From: Sphingobacterium sp. lm-10
GTDB taxonomy: Bacteria > Bacteroidota > Bacteroidia > Sphingobacteriales > Sphingobacteriaceae
Direction: 5' to 3'
Length of the DNA stretch: 64,000 nt
Assembly (NCBI RefSeq): GCF_023554555.1
Contig: NZ_JAMJWC010000001.1
Coordinates: forward strand, 1,736,001-1,800,000
Position numbers and translations under genes: made by a program. This document shows, piece after piece, positions 7,729 to 16,132 of this stretch (position 1 is its first letter; every line of letters starts with the position of its first letter). Below the pieces are notes generated by a model. It saw only the letters and a list, made by a program, of their open reading frames with translations, did not search any database and was not told where the DNA came from.

Positions 7729-8019
7729 ATGAAGAAGACACGTTTTACAGAAACCCAGATTGTCCGTGCCCTTAAAGAGGGTGAAGAAGGACGTAGAGCA
7801 GAAGATATCTGTCGGGAACTAGGCATAAGCAAAGGCACTTTTTATAACTGGAAAAGCCGTTATGGAGGCATGGAAGTATCGGATGTGCAGCGTTTAAAGG
7901 AACTGGAAGAAGAGAATTCTCGCCTTAAAAAGATGTTTGCTGATTTGAGCGTTAGTCATGAGATTTTAAAGGAGGTCATCACAAAAAAAGGCTGGGGCTC
8001 CGGGAACAAAAACAGTTAA
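7729..8019 (+). CDS. IS407-group transposase OrfA
   Basis: A 96-residue protein with the IS3-family N-terminal HTH (FTETQIVRALKEGEEGR, then LGISKGTFYNWKSRYGGM) and a leucine-zipper segment near residues 60-85 (RLKELEEENSRLKKMFADL). It normally binds the IS ends and is fused to OrfB by a -1 frameshift. The A7 run at 7983-7989 (A AAA AAA in the OrfA frame) is the likely slippery site, followed by a GC-rich stretch. OrfA alone acts as a regulator in relatives. Confidence 0.85.
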   Translation: MKKTRFTETQIVRALKEGEEGRRAEDICRELGISKGTFYNWKSRYGGMEVSDVQRLKELEEENSRLKKMFADLSVSHEILKEVITKKGWGSGNKNS

Positions 8020-8833
8020 CTCAGGAACTAATCTTGGATTATAGTTTAAGCGTTACCGGAGCCTGCGCTATGACCGGCATGTGTCGTTCGCAATATTATT
8101 ACGTCAGCAAGAGAGATTATAGTGCTGTTATCGCTGCTTTGGAAACGTTGTCTTCAAAACATCCAATTTACGGCTTTCGTAAGCTTTACGCCTATCTTCG
8201 ACGAGACGGAAAGCCTTGGAATCACAAGAAGGTTTATAGGGTATACAAGCTGCTTAAGATGAATATAAAGCGACGCGGTAAACGCAGATTGCCTACACGA
8301 GAACGAATACCTTTAGAACAGCAAATCAGCATCAATAAAAAATGGAGTATGGACTTTATGAGTGACAGTTTAGCTTCTGGCAACCGATTTAGAACCTTCA
8401 ATGTTATGGACGACTGTTCGCGTGAAGCCCTTGCTATTGAAATAGGTACTTCTATTTGTTCCCAAAGAGTAACCCGCACTTTAAGAGGATAATGGATTGG
8501 AGAGGCAAGCCTTGTAGCATCAGAGTGGATAATGGCCCTGAATTCACAAGTCATCATTTCGACTTGTGGTGCAAAAAACAAGGTATCACTATTCAATATA
8601 CTCAACCAGGGAAGCCAACTCAAAATGGATACATTGAGCGATTCAACCGGAGCTACCGTAGAGAAATATTGGATGCACACCTGTTCTTTAACCTGTCTGA
8701 TGTAAGAGATCTTACCGATGAATGGATTCAGGAGTATAACAATCATAGGCCACACGAAGGGCTGGGTAATCGTACGCCGATTGAAGCGGCCAGAAAAATA
8801 TCCAAAAACGAAGCTGAAGAAGTACTAAAATAA
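7984..8833 (+). pseudogene. IS407-group transposase OrfB, frameshifted
   Basis: The integrase-core reading frame starts in the -1 frame after the A7 run and runs through HPIYGFRKLYAYLRR and KKWSMDFMSD (first catalytic Asp). A missing base near 8484 (TTAAGAGG where a TTAAAGAGG-type reading is expected) then makes it stop at 8490. The rest continues in another frame: RVDNGPEF (second Asp), PGKPTQNGYIERFNRSYR (Glu) and NNHRPHEGLGNRTP to 8833. All DDE residues are present but split, so no active transposase would be made unless a second frameshift occurs or the gap is a sequencing error. Confidence 0.85.
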
Positions 8834-8944
8834 ATTAGAAAATAGCAGATTTTGCTGTCTGAAAAACGGGGTACTTACAAATTTATGCTAATTTTTATTT
8901 CTTCTAAATAGGATGTTATGCACGCATAGTATTATAGTATTTGA

Positions 8945-8952
8945 TATATTTG
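8945..8952 (+). promoter_or_regulatory. -7 box upstream of the iron-sulfur operon
   Basis: TATATTTG matches TAnnTTTG exactly, 22 bases before the ATG at 8974. The expected TTTG at 19 bases further up is not present. The right end of the IS lies 66 bases upstream, so the insertion may have replaced distal promoter parts. Confidence 0.45.
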
Positions 8953-8973
8953 TGTTATACTGATTATAAAACA

Positions 8974-10266
8974 ATGATAGCTCAACTCCTATTTGCGATG
9001 TTATTAGTTTTTGCGGGATGGTTATTCTACAAAAATGCGTCAAAGATATACCGTAACATTCGTTTAGGTCGCTCTGTCAATCGATTTGATTCAGCAGCAG
9101 AACGGGCAAAGACCATGTTATTGGTTGCTTTTGGACAAAAGAAGATGTTCAAAAGACCAATCCCTGCCCTATTGCACCTATTTGTATATGTAGGTTTTGT
9201 GATCATCAATATAGAGATGTTGGAAATCATTACCGATGGCGTCTTTGGCACACATCGCGTTTTTGCATTTATGGGAGGTTTCTATAGCTTTCTGATTTAC
9301 AGTTTTGAGATTCTTGCTTTTTCAGTACTCACTGCTTGTGCCCTATTTTTGGTCCGTCGTAATATTTTAAAGGTAAAGCGACTTAATCAAAAAGAATTAG
9401 ACAACTGGCCTAAAACAGATGCTAACCTGATATTGGTTGCAGAAATTCTGTTGATGGCTGCGTTTCTTTTTATGAATGCTGCCGATTACAAACTTCAAGG
9501 ATTAGGAGCAGAACATTATATAGCTGCAGGAAGCTTTCCAATAAGCCAGTTTCTTACCGGCATCCTACCGTCTGATGTGGGCACGCTGATTATCATGGAA
9601 CGCTTCTTTTGGTGGTTTCATATTTTAGGCGTTTTGGCATTTTTAAACTACTTGCCACTTTCCAAACATTTGCACATTTTATTGGCCTTCCCAAATACCT
9701 ACTTCAGTAACTTGAAACAAAAAGGACAGTTTGACAATATGCCGACTGTAACTGCTGAGGTGAAAGCGATGCTGGACCCATCATTGCCACCACCAGAGGG
9801 AGAGGTGACACGATTTGGCGTAAAAGACGTGCATGACTTGACCTGGAAAAATTTGCTGGATGCATATACGTGCACCGAGTGCGGACGATGCACTGCTTCC
9901 TGTCCTGCCAATATCACAGGCAAATTATTGTCTCCACGTAAAATCATGATGGACACCCGCGATCGTCTTGCGATAGTGGGTAAAAACATGGATAACAACA
10001 AAGGAGAATTCGTAGACGACGGCCAATCTTTACTTGATAATCACATTACCAGAGAGGAAATTTGGGCTTGTACCACCTGCAATGCTTGTGTAGAAGCTTG
10101 TCCGGTAAATATCGATCCCCTCCAGATTATTATGGGTTTACGGCAGTATGCGATTATGGAAGAATCCAAAGGACCGGCCAGTATCAATAACATGCTCGGT
10201 AATATGGAAAACAACGGTGCACCTTGGAAATATGCACAAGCCGACCGTGCCAACTGGACTAATTAG
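8974..10266 (+). CDS. Membrane-bound 4Fe-4S protein, HdrC/GlpC-like
   Basis: A 430-residue protein using the ATG at 8974; an in-frame TTG at 8941 would add an unlikely leader across the -7 box. The N-terminal half has about five to six membrane helices, like the haem-b type NarI/DsrM domains fused to HdrC. The C-terminal half has two 4Fe-4S motifs, CTECGRCTASCP and CTTCNACVEACP. Such proteins pass electrons between a quinone pool and a soluble partner. The next gene supplies an HdrB-like CCG subunit, so the two probably form one complex. The electron donor is not visible here. The family is often annotated as (Fe-S)-binding protein in this phylum. Confidence 0.85.
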   Translation: MIAQLLFAMLLVFAGWLFYKNASKIYRNIRLGRSVNRFDSAAERAKTMLLVAFGQKKMFKRPIPALLHLFVYVGFVIINIEMLEIITDGVFGTHRVFAFMGGFYSFLIYSFEILAFSVLTACALFLVRRNILKVKRLNQKELDNWPKTDANLILVAEILLMAAFLFMNAADYKLQGLGAEHYIAAGSFPISQFLTGILPSDVGTLIIMERFFWWFHILGVLAFLNYLPLSKHLHILLAFPNTYFSNLKQKGQFDNMPTVTAEVKAMLDPSLPPPEGEVTRFGVKDVHDLTWKNLLDAYTCTECGRCTASCPANITGKLLSPRKIMMDTRDRLAIVGKNMDNNKGEFVDDGQSLLDNHITREEIWACTTCNACVEACPVNIDPLQIIMGLRQYAIMEESKGPASINNMLGNMENNGAPWKYAQADRANWTN

Positions 10267-10340
10267 TATTTGAAATTAATAGCGATCAGAAATACAGACG
10301 CAGCCTAACGGCCATTCAATCTTTAACGATACAGCACTAC

Positions 10341-11135
10341 ATGGAAAATCAACTTCATATCCCCACTGCAGCAGAACTATTAGCCAAAGGCGAATCTCCG
10401 GACTTACTTTTTTGGGTAGGCTGTGCCGGCAGTTTCGATGAACGCGCGCAACGTATTACGCGGGATATTTGTAAGATTTTACAACATGTGGGTATTAAGT
10501 ACGCTATTCTAGGTACAGAAGAAAGTTGTACAGGAGATCCCGCGAAACGATCTGGAAATGAATTTCTCTTCCAAATGCAAGCGATGATGAATATCCAAGT
10601 GCTGGATGGTTACGAAATCAAAAAGATTGTAACGGCTTGTCCACATTGTTTCAACACGTTGAAGAATGAATATCCGGAGTTGGGCGGACATTATGAAGTG
10701 ATTCACCATACGGAGTTGATTCAGTCGTTGATCGATGAGGGAAAACTCAAACCCAACGATGGGAATGTCTTTAAAGGGAAGAAAATCACGTACCACGATC
10801 CTTGTTATCTCGGTCGAGCCAATGATGTATATGAAGCTCCGCGAAAAGTATTAGAGACGCTAGATGCCGACTTGGTAGAGCTGAAGCGGTGTCGAAGCAA
10901 TGGATTGTGCTGTGGTGCGGGTGGTGCGCAGATGTTTAAAGAACCAGAGCCAGGCAAGAAAGATATTAACTTGGAACGTATCGAAGATGTCATCGAATCC
11001 AAGGCAGATGTTGTTGCTGCTGCTTGTCCTTTTTGTATGACGATGTTACGCGATGGCGTAAAAATTAAAGAAAAAGAAGATAGCATTCAAGTACTTGACA
11101 TCGCCGAGATCACCGTTAGAGCAAATAACATTTAA
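10341..11135 (+). CDS. CCG-domain iron-sulfur protein, HdrB-like
   Basis: A 264-residue protein with two cysteine-rich CCG modules: an N-terminal one with CAGSFDERAQR, CTGDPAKR and CPHCFNTLKNEYP, and a C-terminal one with DPCYLGR, CCGAGGAQM and CPFCMTML. These modules bind a non-cubane or 4Fe-4S cluster in HdrB, GlpC, LutA and SdhE. It follows the membrane HdrC-like gene after 74 bases in the same direction, so the pair probably makes a two-subunit oxidoreductase on the inner membrane. No HdrA-like flavoprotein is adjacent. The substrate (disulfide, lactate or electron-transfer flavoprotein) cannot be read from sequence. Confidence 0.85.
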   Translation: MENQLHIPTAAELLAKGESPDLLFWVGCAGSFDERAQRITRDICKILQHVGIKYAILGTEESCTGDPAKRSGNEFLFQMQAMMNIQVLDGYEIKKIVTACPHCFNTLKNEYPELGGHYEVIHHTELIQSLIDEGKLKPNDGNVFKGKKITYHDPCYLGRANDVYEAPRKVLETLDADLVELKRCRSNGLCCGAGGAQMFKEPEPGKKDINLERIEDVIESKADVVAAACPFCMTMLRDGVKIKEKEDSIQVLDIAEITVRANNI

Positions 11136-11228
11136 GCCGAGGTATACCAGATAAGTACCCGAAAAGGGAGTGGCATTTCTGTTGTTTTAAAACAAGACTG
11201 CGGTCTGTTTTATTTGAAAATTTTGCTG

Positions 11229-11236
11229 TAGTTTTG
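11229..11236 (+). promoter_or_regulatory. -7 box of the porin gene
   Basis: TAGTTTTG fits TAnnTTTG, 40 bases before the porin ATG. A TTTG lies upstream but at 12 rather than 19 bases, so the -33 assignment is uncertain. Confidence 0.45.
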
Positions 11237-11276
11237 TCGCTGTACAATCAAGTATAAGCTCCTATTAGCGAAGAAC

Positions 11277-12512
11277 ATGTGGCACCATTCAATCTCCTCT
11301 CCTACAACGAAATTCCGCTACCTAATCCCTTTTGTATTTCTGCCACTTATGTTCCTGCTACAGCAGGTAAGTCATGGGCAGGAAAGAGATGACCGCGCAA
11401 CTCTCGGAAACTTTAAGGGAATACAATTTATGAGCAGTGACAGCCTGTTCTACACCAATTTCCGTTTTCGGATGCAAAATCGGCTCAGATACACAAACGT
11501 ACTGGATGGAGAAAGTAACAATGAATGGGAAGCTCGTGTACGAAGATTACGATTGCGAATGGATGGCTTTATATACACGCCGAAGATTTCGTATAGTGTG
11601 CAACTAGCTTTCACCCGTGGCGATCAGGATTTTGATGATACCGGAGTTCCTAACATTGTACGTGATGCTGTGATGTTTTACAACTTCTCGGACGATTTCT
11701 ATATTTCATTCGGGCAAAACAAGCTTCCCGGAAACCGTCAGCGGGTAAATTCTTCTGGCCAATTGCAATTTGCAGAACGTTCCTTAGTAAATGCGGCATT
11801 CAACATTGATCGAGATTTTAACCTGACGCTGCATCTCAACAAACATATTTCCGATATGCCGATTCATGCAAAATTTGCCGTTTCTACCGGGGAAGGACGA
11901 GTCGCGGTCACGACCGACGATGGCTTGGCTTACACCGGTCGATTAGAGTTTTTGCCTTTAGGAGATTTCACCAATGATGGAGACTATTCGGAGGGTGATC
12001 TCGAACGCGAACCTACTCCCAAGCTATCCCTTGCTGCTGGTTATAGTTATAATGATCGTACAAGAAGATCTGGTGGGCAGACTGGCAAATCAGTTGTCAA
12101 TCCTTTTACGCTGAAGACAGGATATGCGGATATGATGTTTAAATATACCGGCTGGGCTTACATGGCAGAGTACATGCGCCGTGATGTGGATAACCCGCTT
12201 AACTTTTTAGAAAGCGATCCACTACAAGCGATTCATGCCTACAAAGGCTGGGGCATTAATCAGCAATTATCCTATTTGCTACAGGATGGATATGAGATTG
12301 CAAGTCGCTATACCTATGTGAAGCCACATCACGATATACAAGCAGTGGAATTACAAACAGAAGTCATTGAAATCGGTGCCACAAAATACTTCAAGGCACA
12401 CCGTCTGAAATTTCAGGCTAATGCCTCGTACCTGTTTCGAGACGGTGTTTTCAACAACAGCAATGGAAAAGGAACATGGGGCGGCACATTCCAAGTGGAG
12501 CTGGGGATTTAA
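11277..12512 (+). CDS. Phosphate-selective-type porin (OprO/OprP family)
   Basis: A 411-residue protein with a signal peptide (hydrophobic residues 15-33, then VSHGQ). It is rich in alternating beta strands and ends in an aromatic/hydrophobic strand (GTFQVELGI). The text FRFRMQNRLRYTN, RVRRLRLRMDGFIY, SYSVQLAFTR and FGQNKLPGNRQR is typical of Porin_O_P proteins in Bacteroidota. It would form a beta-barrel channel in the outer membrane. Despite the family name, the ligand is not known to be phosphate in this phylum. It stands as a single gene with its own -7 box, and its 3' end faces the convergent mechanosensitive channel gene. Confidence 0.85.
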   Translation: MWHHSISSPTTKFRYLIPFVFLPLMFLLQQVSHGQERDDRATLGNFKGIQFMSSDSLFYTNFRFRMQNRLRYTNVLDGESNNEWEARVRRLRLRMDGFIYTPKISYSVQLAFTRGDQDFDDTGVPNIVRDAVMFYNFSDDFYISFGQNKLPGNRQRVNSSGQLQFAERSLVNAAFNIDRDFNLTLHLNKHISDMPIHAKFAVSTGEGRVAVTTDDGLAYTGRLEFLPLGDFTNDGDYSEGDLEREPTPKLSLAAGYSYNDRTRRSGGQTGKSVVNPFTLKTGYADMMFKYTGWAYMAEYMRRDVDNPLNFLESDPLQAIHAYKGWGINQQLSYLLQDGYEIASRYTYVKPHHDIQAVELQTEVIEIGATKYFKAHRLKFQANASYLFRDGVFNNSNGKGTWGGTFQVELGI

Positions 12513-12547
12513 AAATAGGCACTCCAAACGCCTCCCTACAGCGTACT

Positions 12548-13891
12548 TTAATTGGAGAGCATTTCTTTTGACAAGGATTGCTTCAACTTACGCAAATCAT
12601 CCGATGCGGGTGCTTCAAAGACCTCCAAATCAAAGAATTTAATCGCTGCAAATAGGTGGTCGAAAATATCTGCCAATGCTTCTTCATAGAAACTCCAAGC
12701 TGTGCCATCTGTAAACATATATAGCTCCAAAGGAAGACCATGCTCTGTAGGAGCCAACTGGCGTACCATCACCATGGAACTTTGCTGAATACGAGGATGT
12801 GCCTTTGCGTAAGCAGAAAGATAGGCACGAAATAGACCTATATTGGTCATCCTACGCCCATTGACAGGCATACTTTCGTCTGGAAGAAACTCATTGTTAT
12901 AGGTTTGAATATCGTCGAGCCGCTGATCAATGAAATCCTTCAACAAACGGATTTGTCTTAATTGCGTTATTTCTTCATCACTGACGTAACGAATGGAGGA
13001 AATCTTGACATTGACCGCTCGTTTAATGCGCCGACCACCAGACTGTTGCATGCCCCGATAATTAGTAAATGACTCTGTCAGCAAGGTATGTGTCGGTATA
13101 GTGACAATGGTACGGTCAAAGTTCCGAATCCGGATGTTATTCAGGTTAATCTGTAATACGTCGCCGTCCGCGTTATACTTCTTCATTTCAATCCAGTCCC
13201 CTACTCGTACCGAATCATTAGCAGAGACCTGAATACTGGCTACAAAACCTAAGATAGTATCCTTAAAAACCAACATAAGGATAGCAGATGCGGCTCCCAT
13301 AGAGATTAGAAAATCCCCAGGCGACTTTCCAGTAATCACCGTGAATAATATCGTTCCTCCGATAAAGTAAAGTACAATCTGCAATACCTGTAAGTAACTA
13401 TCTAAGGGTTTATCTACAAAACCGGGTTTATTTTTAAATACATCGCGCCCTGTTTTGAGCACGGAATTGACCAAGCGAAGGGCCACAAAGGCGATAATTA
13501 GATTAAGCGTCGCTTCCAAAAAAGACATGGTGCCTGGAAAACCGCGAAACACTAAGGGCAAAAACGCTTGTGTAATGGTCAGTAAAATCAACAAACTCAG
13601 GTTGGAAAAGAACTTATTTTGTATTAATCGCTCATTGACATTTTTCTGCGAAAGTCGCATCATCTTGGAGAAAACACGTATAAAGATGTTTCGCACAATA
13701 TAGTCCACCGCAAATAGCACGATAGCCATTGCAATGAGTAACGATGCTGTGGTGAAGATATGGGTGAGTTGAGTATTGAGCTTCAGTTGGGCTACTTGCT
13801 GATACGTCGTATTGTAAATTTGTGTGTTGACCTGTTCGTCTGCCAAAAATTGTTCAATCGAATCCTTCATCCTGCAAAAATAGGAATCCAT
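12548..13891 (-). CDS. MscS-family mechanosensitive channel (YbdG-like)
   Basis: A 447-residue protein with five hydrophobic helices in the first ~220 residues, then the MscS pore and beta domain. VGDWIEMKKYNADGDV, then NIRIRNFDRTIVTIPTHTLL and SFTNYRGM are the conserved upper-beta features. The long C-terminal tail is typical of YbdG/MscM relatives. It opens under osmotic downshock in the inner membrane. Met8 (13870) is an alternative start because the residues before it (MDSYFCR) look unlike the family. It is transcribed towards the porin gene. Confidence 0.85.
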   Translation of the reverse strand: MDSYFCRMKDSIEQFLADEQVNTQIYNTTYQQVAQLKLNTQLTHIFTTASLLIAMAIVLFAVDYIVRNIFIRVFSKMMRLSQKNVNERLIQNKFFSNLSLLILLTITQAFLPLVFRGFPGTMSFLEATLNLIIAFVALRLVNSVLKTGRDVFKNKPGFVDKPLDSYLQVLQIVLYFIGGTILFTVITGKSPGDFLISMGAASAILMLVFKDTILGFVASIQVSANDSVRVGDWIEMKKYNADGDVLQINLNNIRIRNFDRTIVTIPTHTLLTESFTNYRGMQQSGGRRIKRAVNVKISSIRYVSDEEITQLRQIRLLKDFIDQRLDDIQTYNNEFLPDESMPVNGRRMTNIGLFRAYLSAYAKAHPRIQQSSMVMVRQLAPTEHGLPLELYMFTDGTAWSFYEEALADIFDHLFAAIKFFDLEVFEAPASDDLRKLKQSLSKEMLSN

Positions 13892-13905
13892 CTCTGGATA
13901 ACAAA

Positions 13906-13950
13906 AAACCCATCTTCTAGCGGAGATGAGCCAGAAGATGGGTTTCTTTT
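13906..13950 (-). terminator. Bidirectional terminator downstream of the OmpA lipoprotein gene
   Basis: A 13-bp perfect inverted repeat (AAACCCATCTTCT at 13906-13918 with its complement at 13933-13945), flanked by A-run and T-run. On the minus strand it ends the OmpA-like gene and separates it from the channel gene. Confidence 0.8.
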
Positions 13951-13966
13951 TTATACTACTTTCTGC

Positions 13967-14851
13967 TTACTCTTCGTCTGGAGTACTATCTGTTGCAGGA
14001 GCTTTATCAATTAGCTCCATAAACTGATCCAGTTTTGGTGTAATGATAATTTGTGTACGACGATTTCTCGCTTTACCTTGTGCAGTAGCGTTATCGGCAA
14101 TCGGGTTGTATTCACCACGACCACCAGCTGTCATGCGTTTAGGATCTACGCCGTACGTATTCTGCAAAGCTTGTACTACAGACGATGCACGTAGCGTACT
14201 TAAATCCCAATTGTTTCGAATATTCTTCTGCGTGATCGGATCTGGATCCGTATTACCCTCAATTAATACATCGTAATCTCTGTAATCCTGAATGATTTTG
14301 GCGATTTTGCTCAGCGTTGCACCGGCTTGATCTGAAATCTCATAACTACCCGATCTATACAGCATATTGTCTGCTAGAGAAATATAGACCACGCCCTTCA
14401 ACACTTGAACATCTACATCCTTCAATTCTTCGCGGCTCAATGAGCGGGTTAAATTATTGGTGAGCACCATGTTCAACGAATCACTCTTATTTTTGGTGTT
14501 TACCAAGTGCTGAATGTAACGATTGGAGGCATTAATTTCGTCTACCAATTTTGATATATTCACGTTGCCTTGTGTATTTTGACTGATACTATTATCCAAC
14601 GTGCCTTGCAATCTCGCCAAAGCCTCTTTCAGCGAAGCGTTGTTACGCCGTTCCGACTCCAACTGATCTTCTAAGCTTTTTACACGTGCACGTGATTCCG
14701 CCAGTTCTACCTGGCTCTGCTGATAGCGTTCTCCCAGGGTACGATGTTCCGCTTCTAATGCCCGATGTACTTTTTTGCTGACGCCGCAGGCACTGAAAAG
14801 CATCGTTCCGATTACTACCAATGCATAAGGCCATATCATCTGTTTTTTCAT
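13967..14851 (-). CDS. OmpA-family peptidoglycan-binding lipoprotein
   Basis: A 294-residue protein with lipoprotein signal FSAC (Cys22), then a coiled coil over residues 30-125 (heptad-rich, EAEHRTLGERYQQSQVELAE...) and an OmpA C-terminal domain at about 160-275. That domain shows LIEGNTDPDP, NWDLSTLRASSVVQAL and GKARNRRTQIII, the signature that binds diaminopimelate of peptidoglycan. It anchors the outer membrane to the wall. The gene stands alone with a terminator behind it. Confidence 0.88.
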   Translation of the reverse strand: MKKQMIWPYALVVIGTMLFSACGVSKKVHRALEAEHRTLGERYQQSQVELAESRARVKSLEDQLESERRNNASLKEALARLQGTLDNSISQNTQGNVNISKLVDEINASNRYIQHLVNTKNKSDSLNMVLTNNLTRSLSREELKDVDVQVLKGVVYISLADNMLYRSGSYEISDQAGATLSKIAKIIQDYRDYDVLIEGNTDPDPITQKNIRNNWDLSTLRASSVVQALQNTYGVDPKRMTAGGRGEYNPIADNATAQGKARNRRTQIIITPKLDQFMELIDKAPATDSTPDEE

Positions 14852-15074
14852 AGTGGTTTGTATTAAATGACTTTATTACGAAAGTAAACACTTAGATCGT
14901 GCCAAAATGCTAAAAAACATTAAAATATTTATCACAATCAGCAGTGCATAACCGATCGTCCAGGAGTTTTCACCGACAATCTGCAGGCATTCACCTAAAA
15001 GAACTATCAAACATAATATAGTCCCACTACTTTTGATAATAAGAAATAAGTCATTAAAATAAAAAACGAATATC

Positions 15075-15401
15075 ATGTCTATTAAAGAAACATTTAGCAT
15101 TAACGGAGAAAACCTACTCAAAAAGATCAAGGATCTTATTGCAGAAGGCAATGTCCGCAAGATCACTATTGCGGATAAGCACAACAAGGAGATTATCAGC
15201 TTTCCGGTTACGATTGGCGTAGTAGGAATCGTTTTAGCGCCTATCTTCGCCGCAGTAGGTACACTTGCCGCGATTCTGACAGAATGCAAGATTACGGTAG
15301 AGCGCACGGAAACTGCTGCAGAAGAATCGTCTTCATCCGTATCTGCGGATTCGGCAGAACCACATCATCAAACCGATGAGCCACAGTCGCCCTTGTATTA
15401 A
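15075..15401 (+). CDS. DUF4342 protein
   Basis: A 108-residue protein. Residues 15-75 match DUF4342: EGNVRKITIADKHNKEI, then FPVTIGVVGIVLAPIFAAVG and an ILTECKITVER end. The middle is a membrane-compatible hairpin. The tail (80-108) is acidic and serine-rich. DUF4342 proteins are small and widespread, and their function is unknown. It has its own terminator and is separate from the copper genes that follow. Confidence 0.8.
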   Translation: MSIKETFSINGENLLKKIKDLIAEGNVRKITIADKHNKEIISFPVTIGVVGIVLAPIFAAVGTLAAILTECKITVERTETAAEESSSSVSADSAEPHHQTDEPQSPLY

Positions 15402-15418
15402 TTTTGACAGCAAATTGA

Positions 15419-15450
15419 GAAAAGCCCGTGCATTATACCAGGGGCTTTTC
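15419..15450 (+). terminator. Hairpin terminator after the DUF4342 gene
   Basis: Nine-base arms GAAAAGCCC (15419-15427) and GGGCTTTTC (15442-15450), with a short T-poor tail. Confidence 0.65.
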
Positions 15451-15482
15451 CTAATTTCGTACAGATCAAGTTCTGAAATACT

Positions 15483-16061
15483 ATGGCTATGACTCTTCAC
15501 ATTAAGAATATGGTATGCAACCGTTGTATCATGGTCGTACAGGAACACATGAATAAATGGGGTTTACCAGTAGCACATATTGCTTTAGGTGAAGTAAGTA
15601 CTCCGGCTTCCATCTCCCCTAACCTGTTAAGCACCATCAGAAAAGAATTGGAAGAACTGGGTTTCGGCCTGATCGACGATAAGCGCCAGCAAACCGTAGA
15701 GCGTATCAAGAATGCTATCATCGAATTGATCTATCAAAAAGAGCTTTCTCAACGCATCAACCTATCGAACTGGCTATCCGAACATTTAAACCAAGACTAT
15801 GCCCACTTGTCTGCCTGGTTTTCAGAAGTCGAATCGACTACCATAGAAAAGTTCTTCATTGCGCAGAAGATCGAACGCGTTAAAGAATTATTACACTATG
15901 AGGAGCTGACATTAACGCAGATTGCCGATCAACTGCATTATTCTAGCGTGGCCTACTTAAGTAACCAGTTCAAAAAAGTGACGGGCTTATCCCCTTCCCA
16001 ATATAAACAATCTGCCATAAATGCCAGAATGCCATTAGATGCTGTGAAATCTTACAAGTAA
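15483..16061 (+). CDS. AraC-type regulator with an HMA-like N-terminus
   Basis: A 192-residue protein. Residues 1-70 resemble a heavy-metal-associated (HMA) fold with the metal pair in MVCNRC (Cys12, Cys15) and end LEELGFGLIDD, as such domains do. Residues 85-185 are an AraC/XylS double HTH (LTLTQIADQLHYSSVAYLSNQF, then KVTGLSPSQYKQ). It is 71 bases upstream of a copper ATPase gene in the same direction. I infer a one-component copper sensor that controls the operon, with the CxxC as metal site. The HMA part is short and lacks some conserved glycines, so metal binding is not certain. Confidence 0.8.
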   Translation: MAMTLHIKNMVCNRCIMVVQEHMNKWGLPVAHIALGEVSTPASISPNLLSTIRKELEELGFGLIDDKRQQTVERIKNAIIELIYQKELSQRINLSNWLSEHLNQDYAHLSAWFSEVESTTIEKFFIAQKIERVKELLHYEELTLTQIADQLHYSSVAYLSNQFKKVTGLSPSQYKQSAINARMPLDAVKSYK

Positions 16062-16132
16062 TAAACAATAAAACGTAAGCATCCACCCCTTTCTAGTAAC
16101 GATCTTTGTGTAGACAACCGCTATTGGTTTAC

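Larger units (their letters stand above)
7664..8879 (+). mobile_element. IS3-family element, IS407-group
   Basis: A 1216-bp element with terminal inverted repeats. The left end (7664-7690) begins TGTAAGT and ends CAGACAGC; the right end (8854-8879), read inverted, has the same TGTAAGT start and the same CAGACAGC end with a diverged middle. It carries orfA and orfB in the usual overlapping arrangement. The protein texts match the IS407 group. Flanking bases (AGTG on the left, AATT on the right) do not form the 4-bp duplication expected for this group, so a later rearrangement or deletion next to the element is likely. orfB is frameshifted. Confidence 0.85.

Noticed and set aside
7656..8883. 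Target-site duplication of the IS
   Set aside because: The flanking bases AGTG and AATT do not match in any register I tried.
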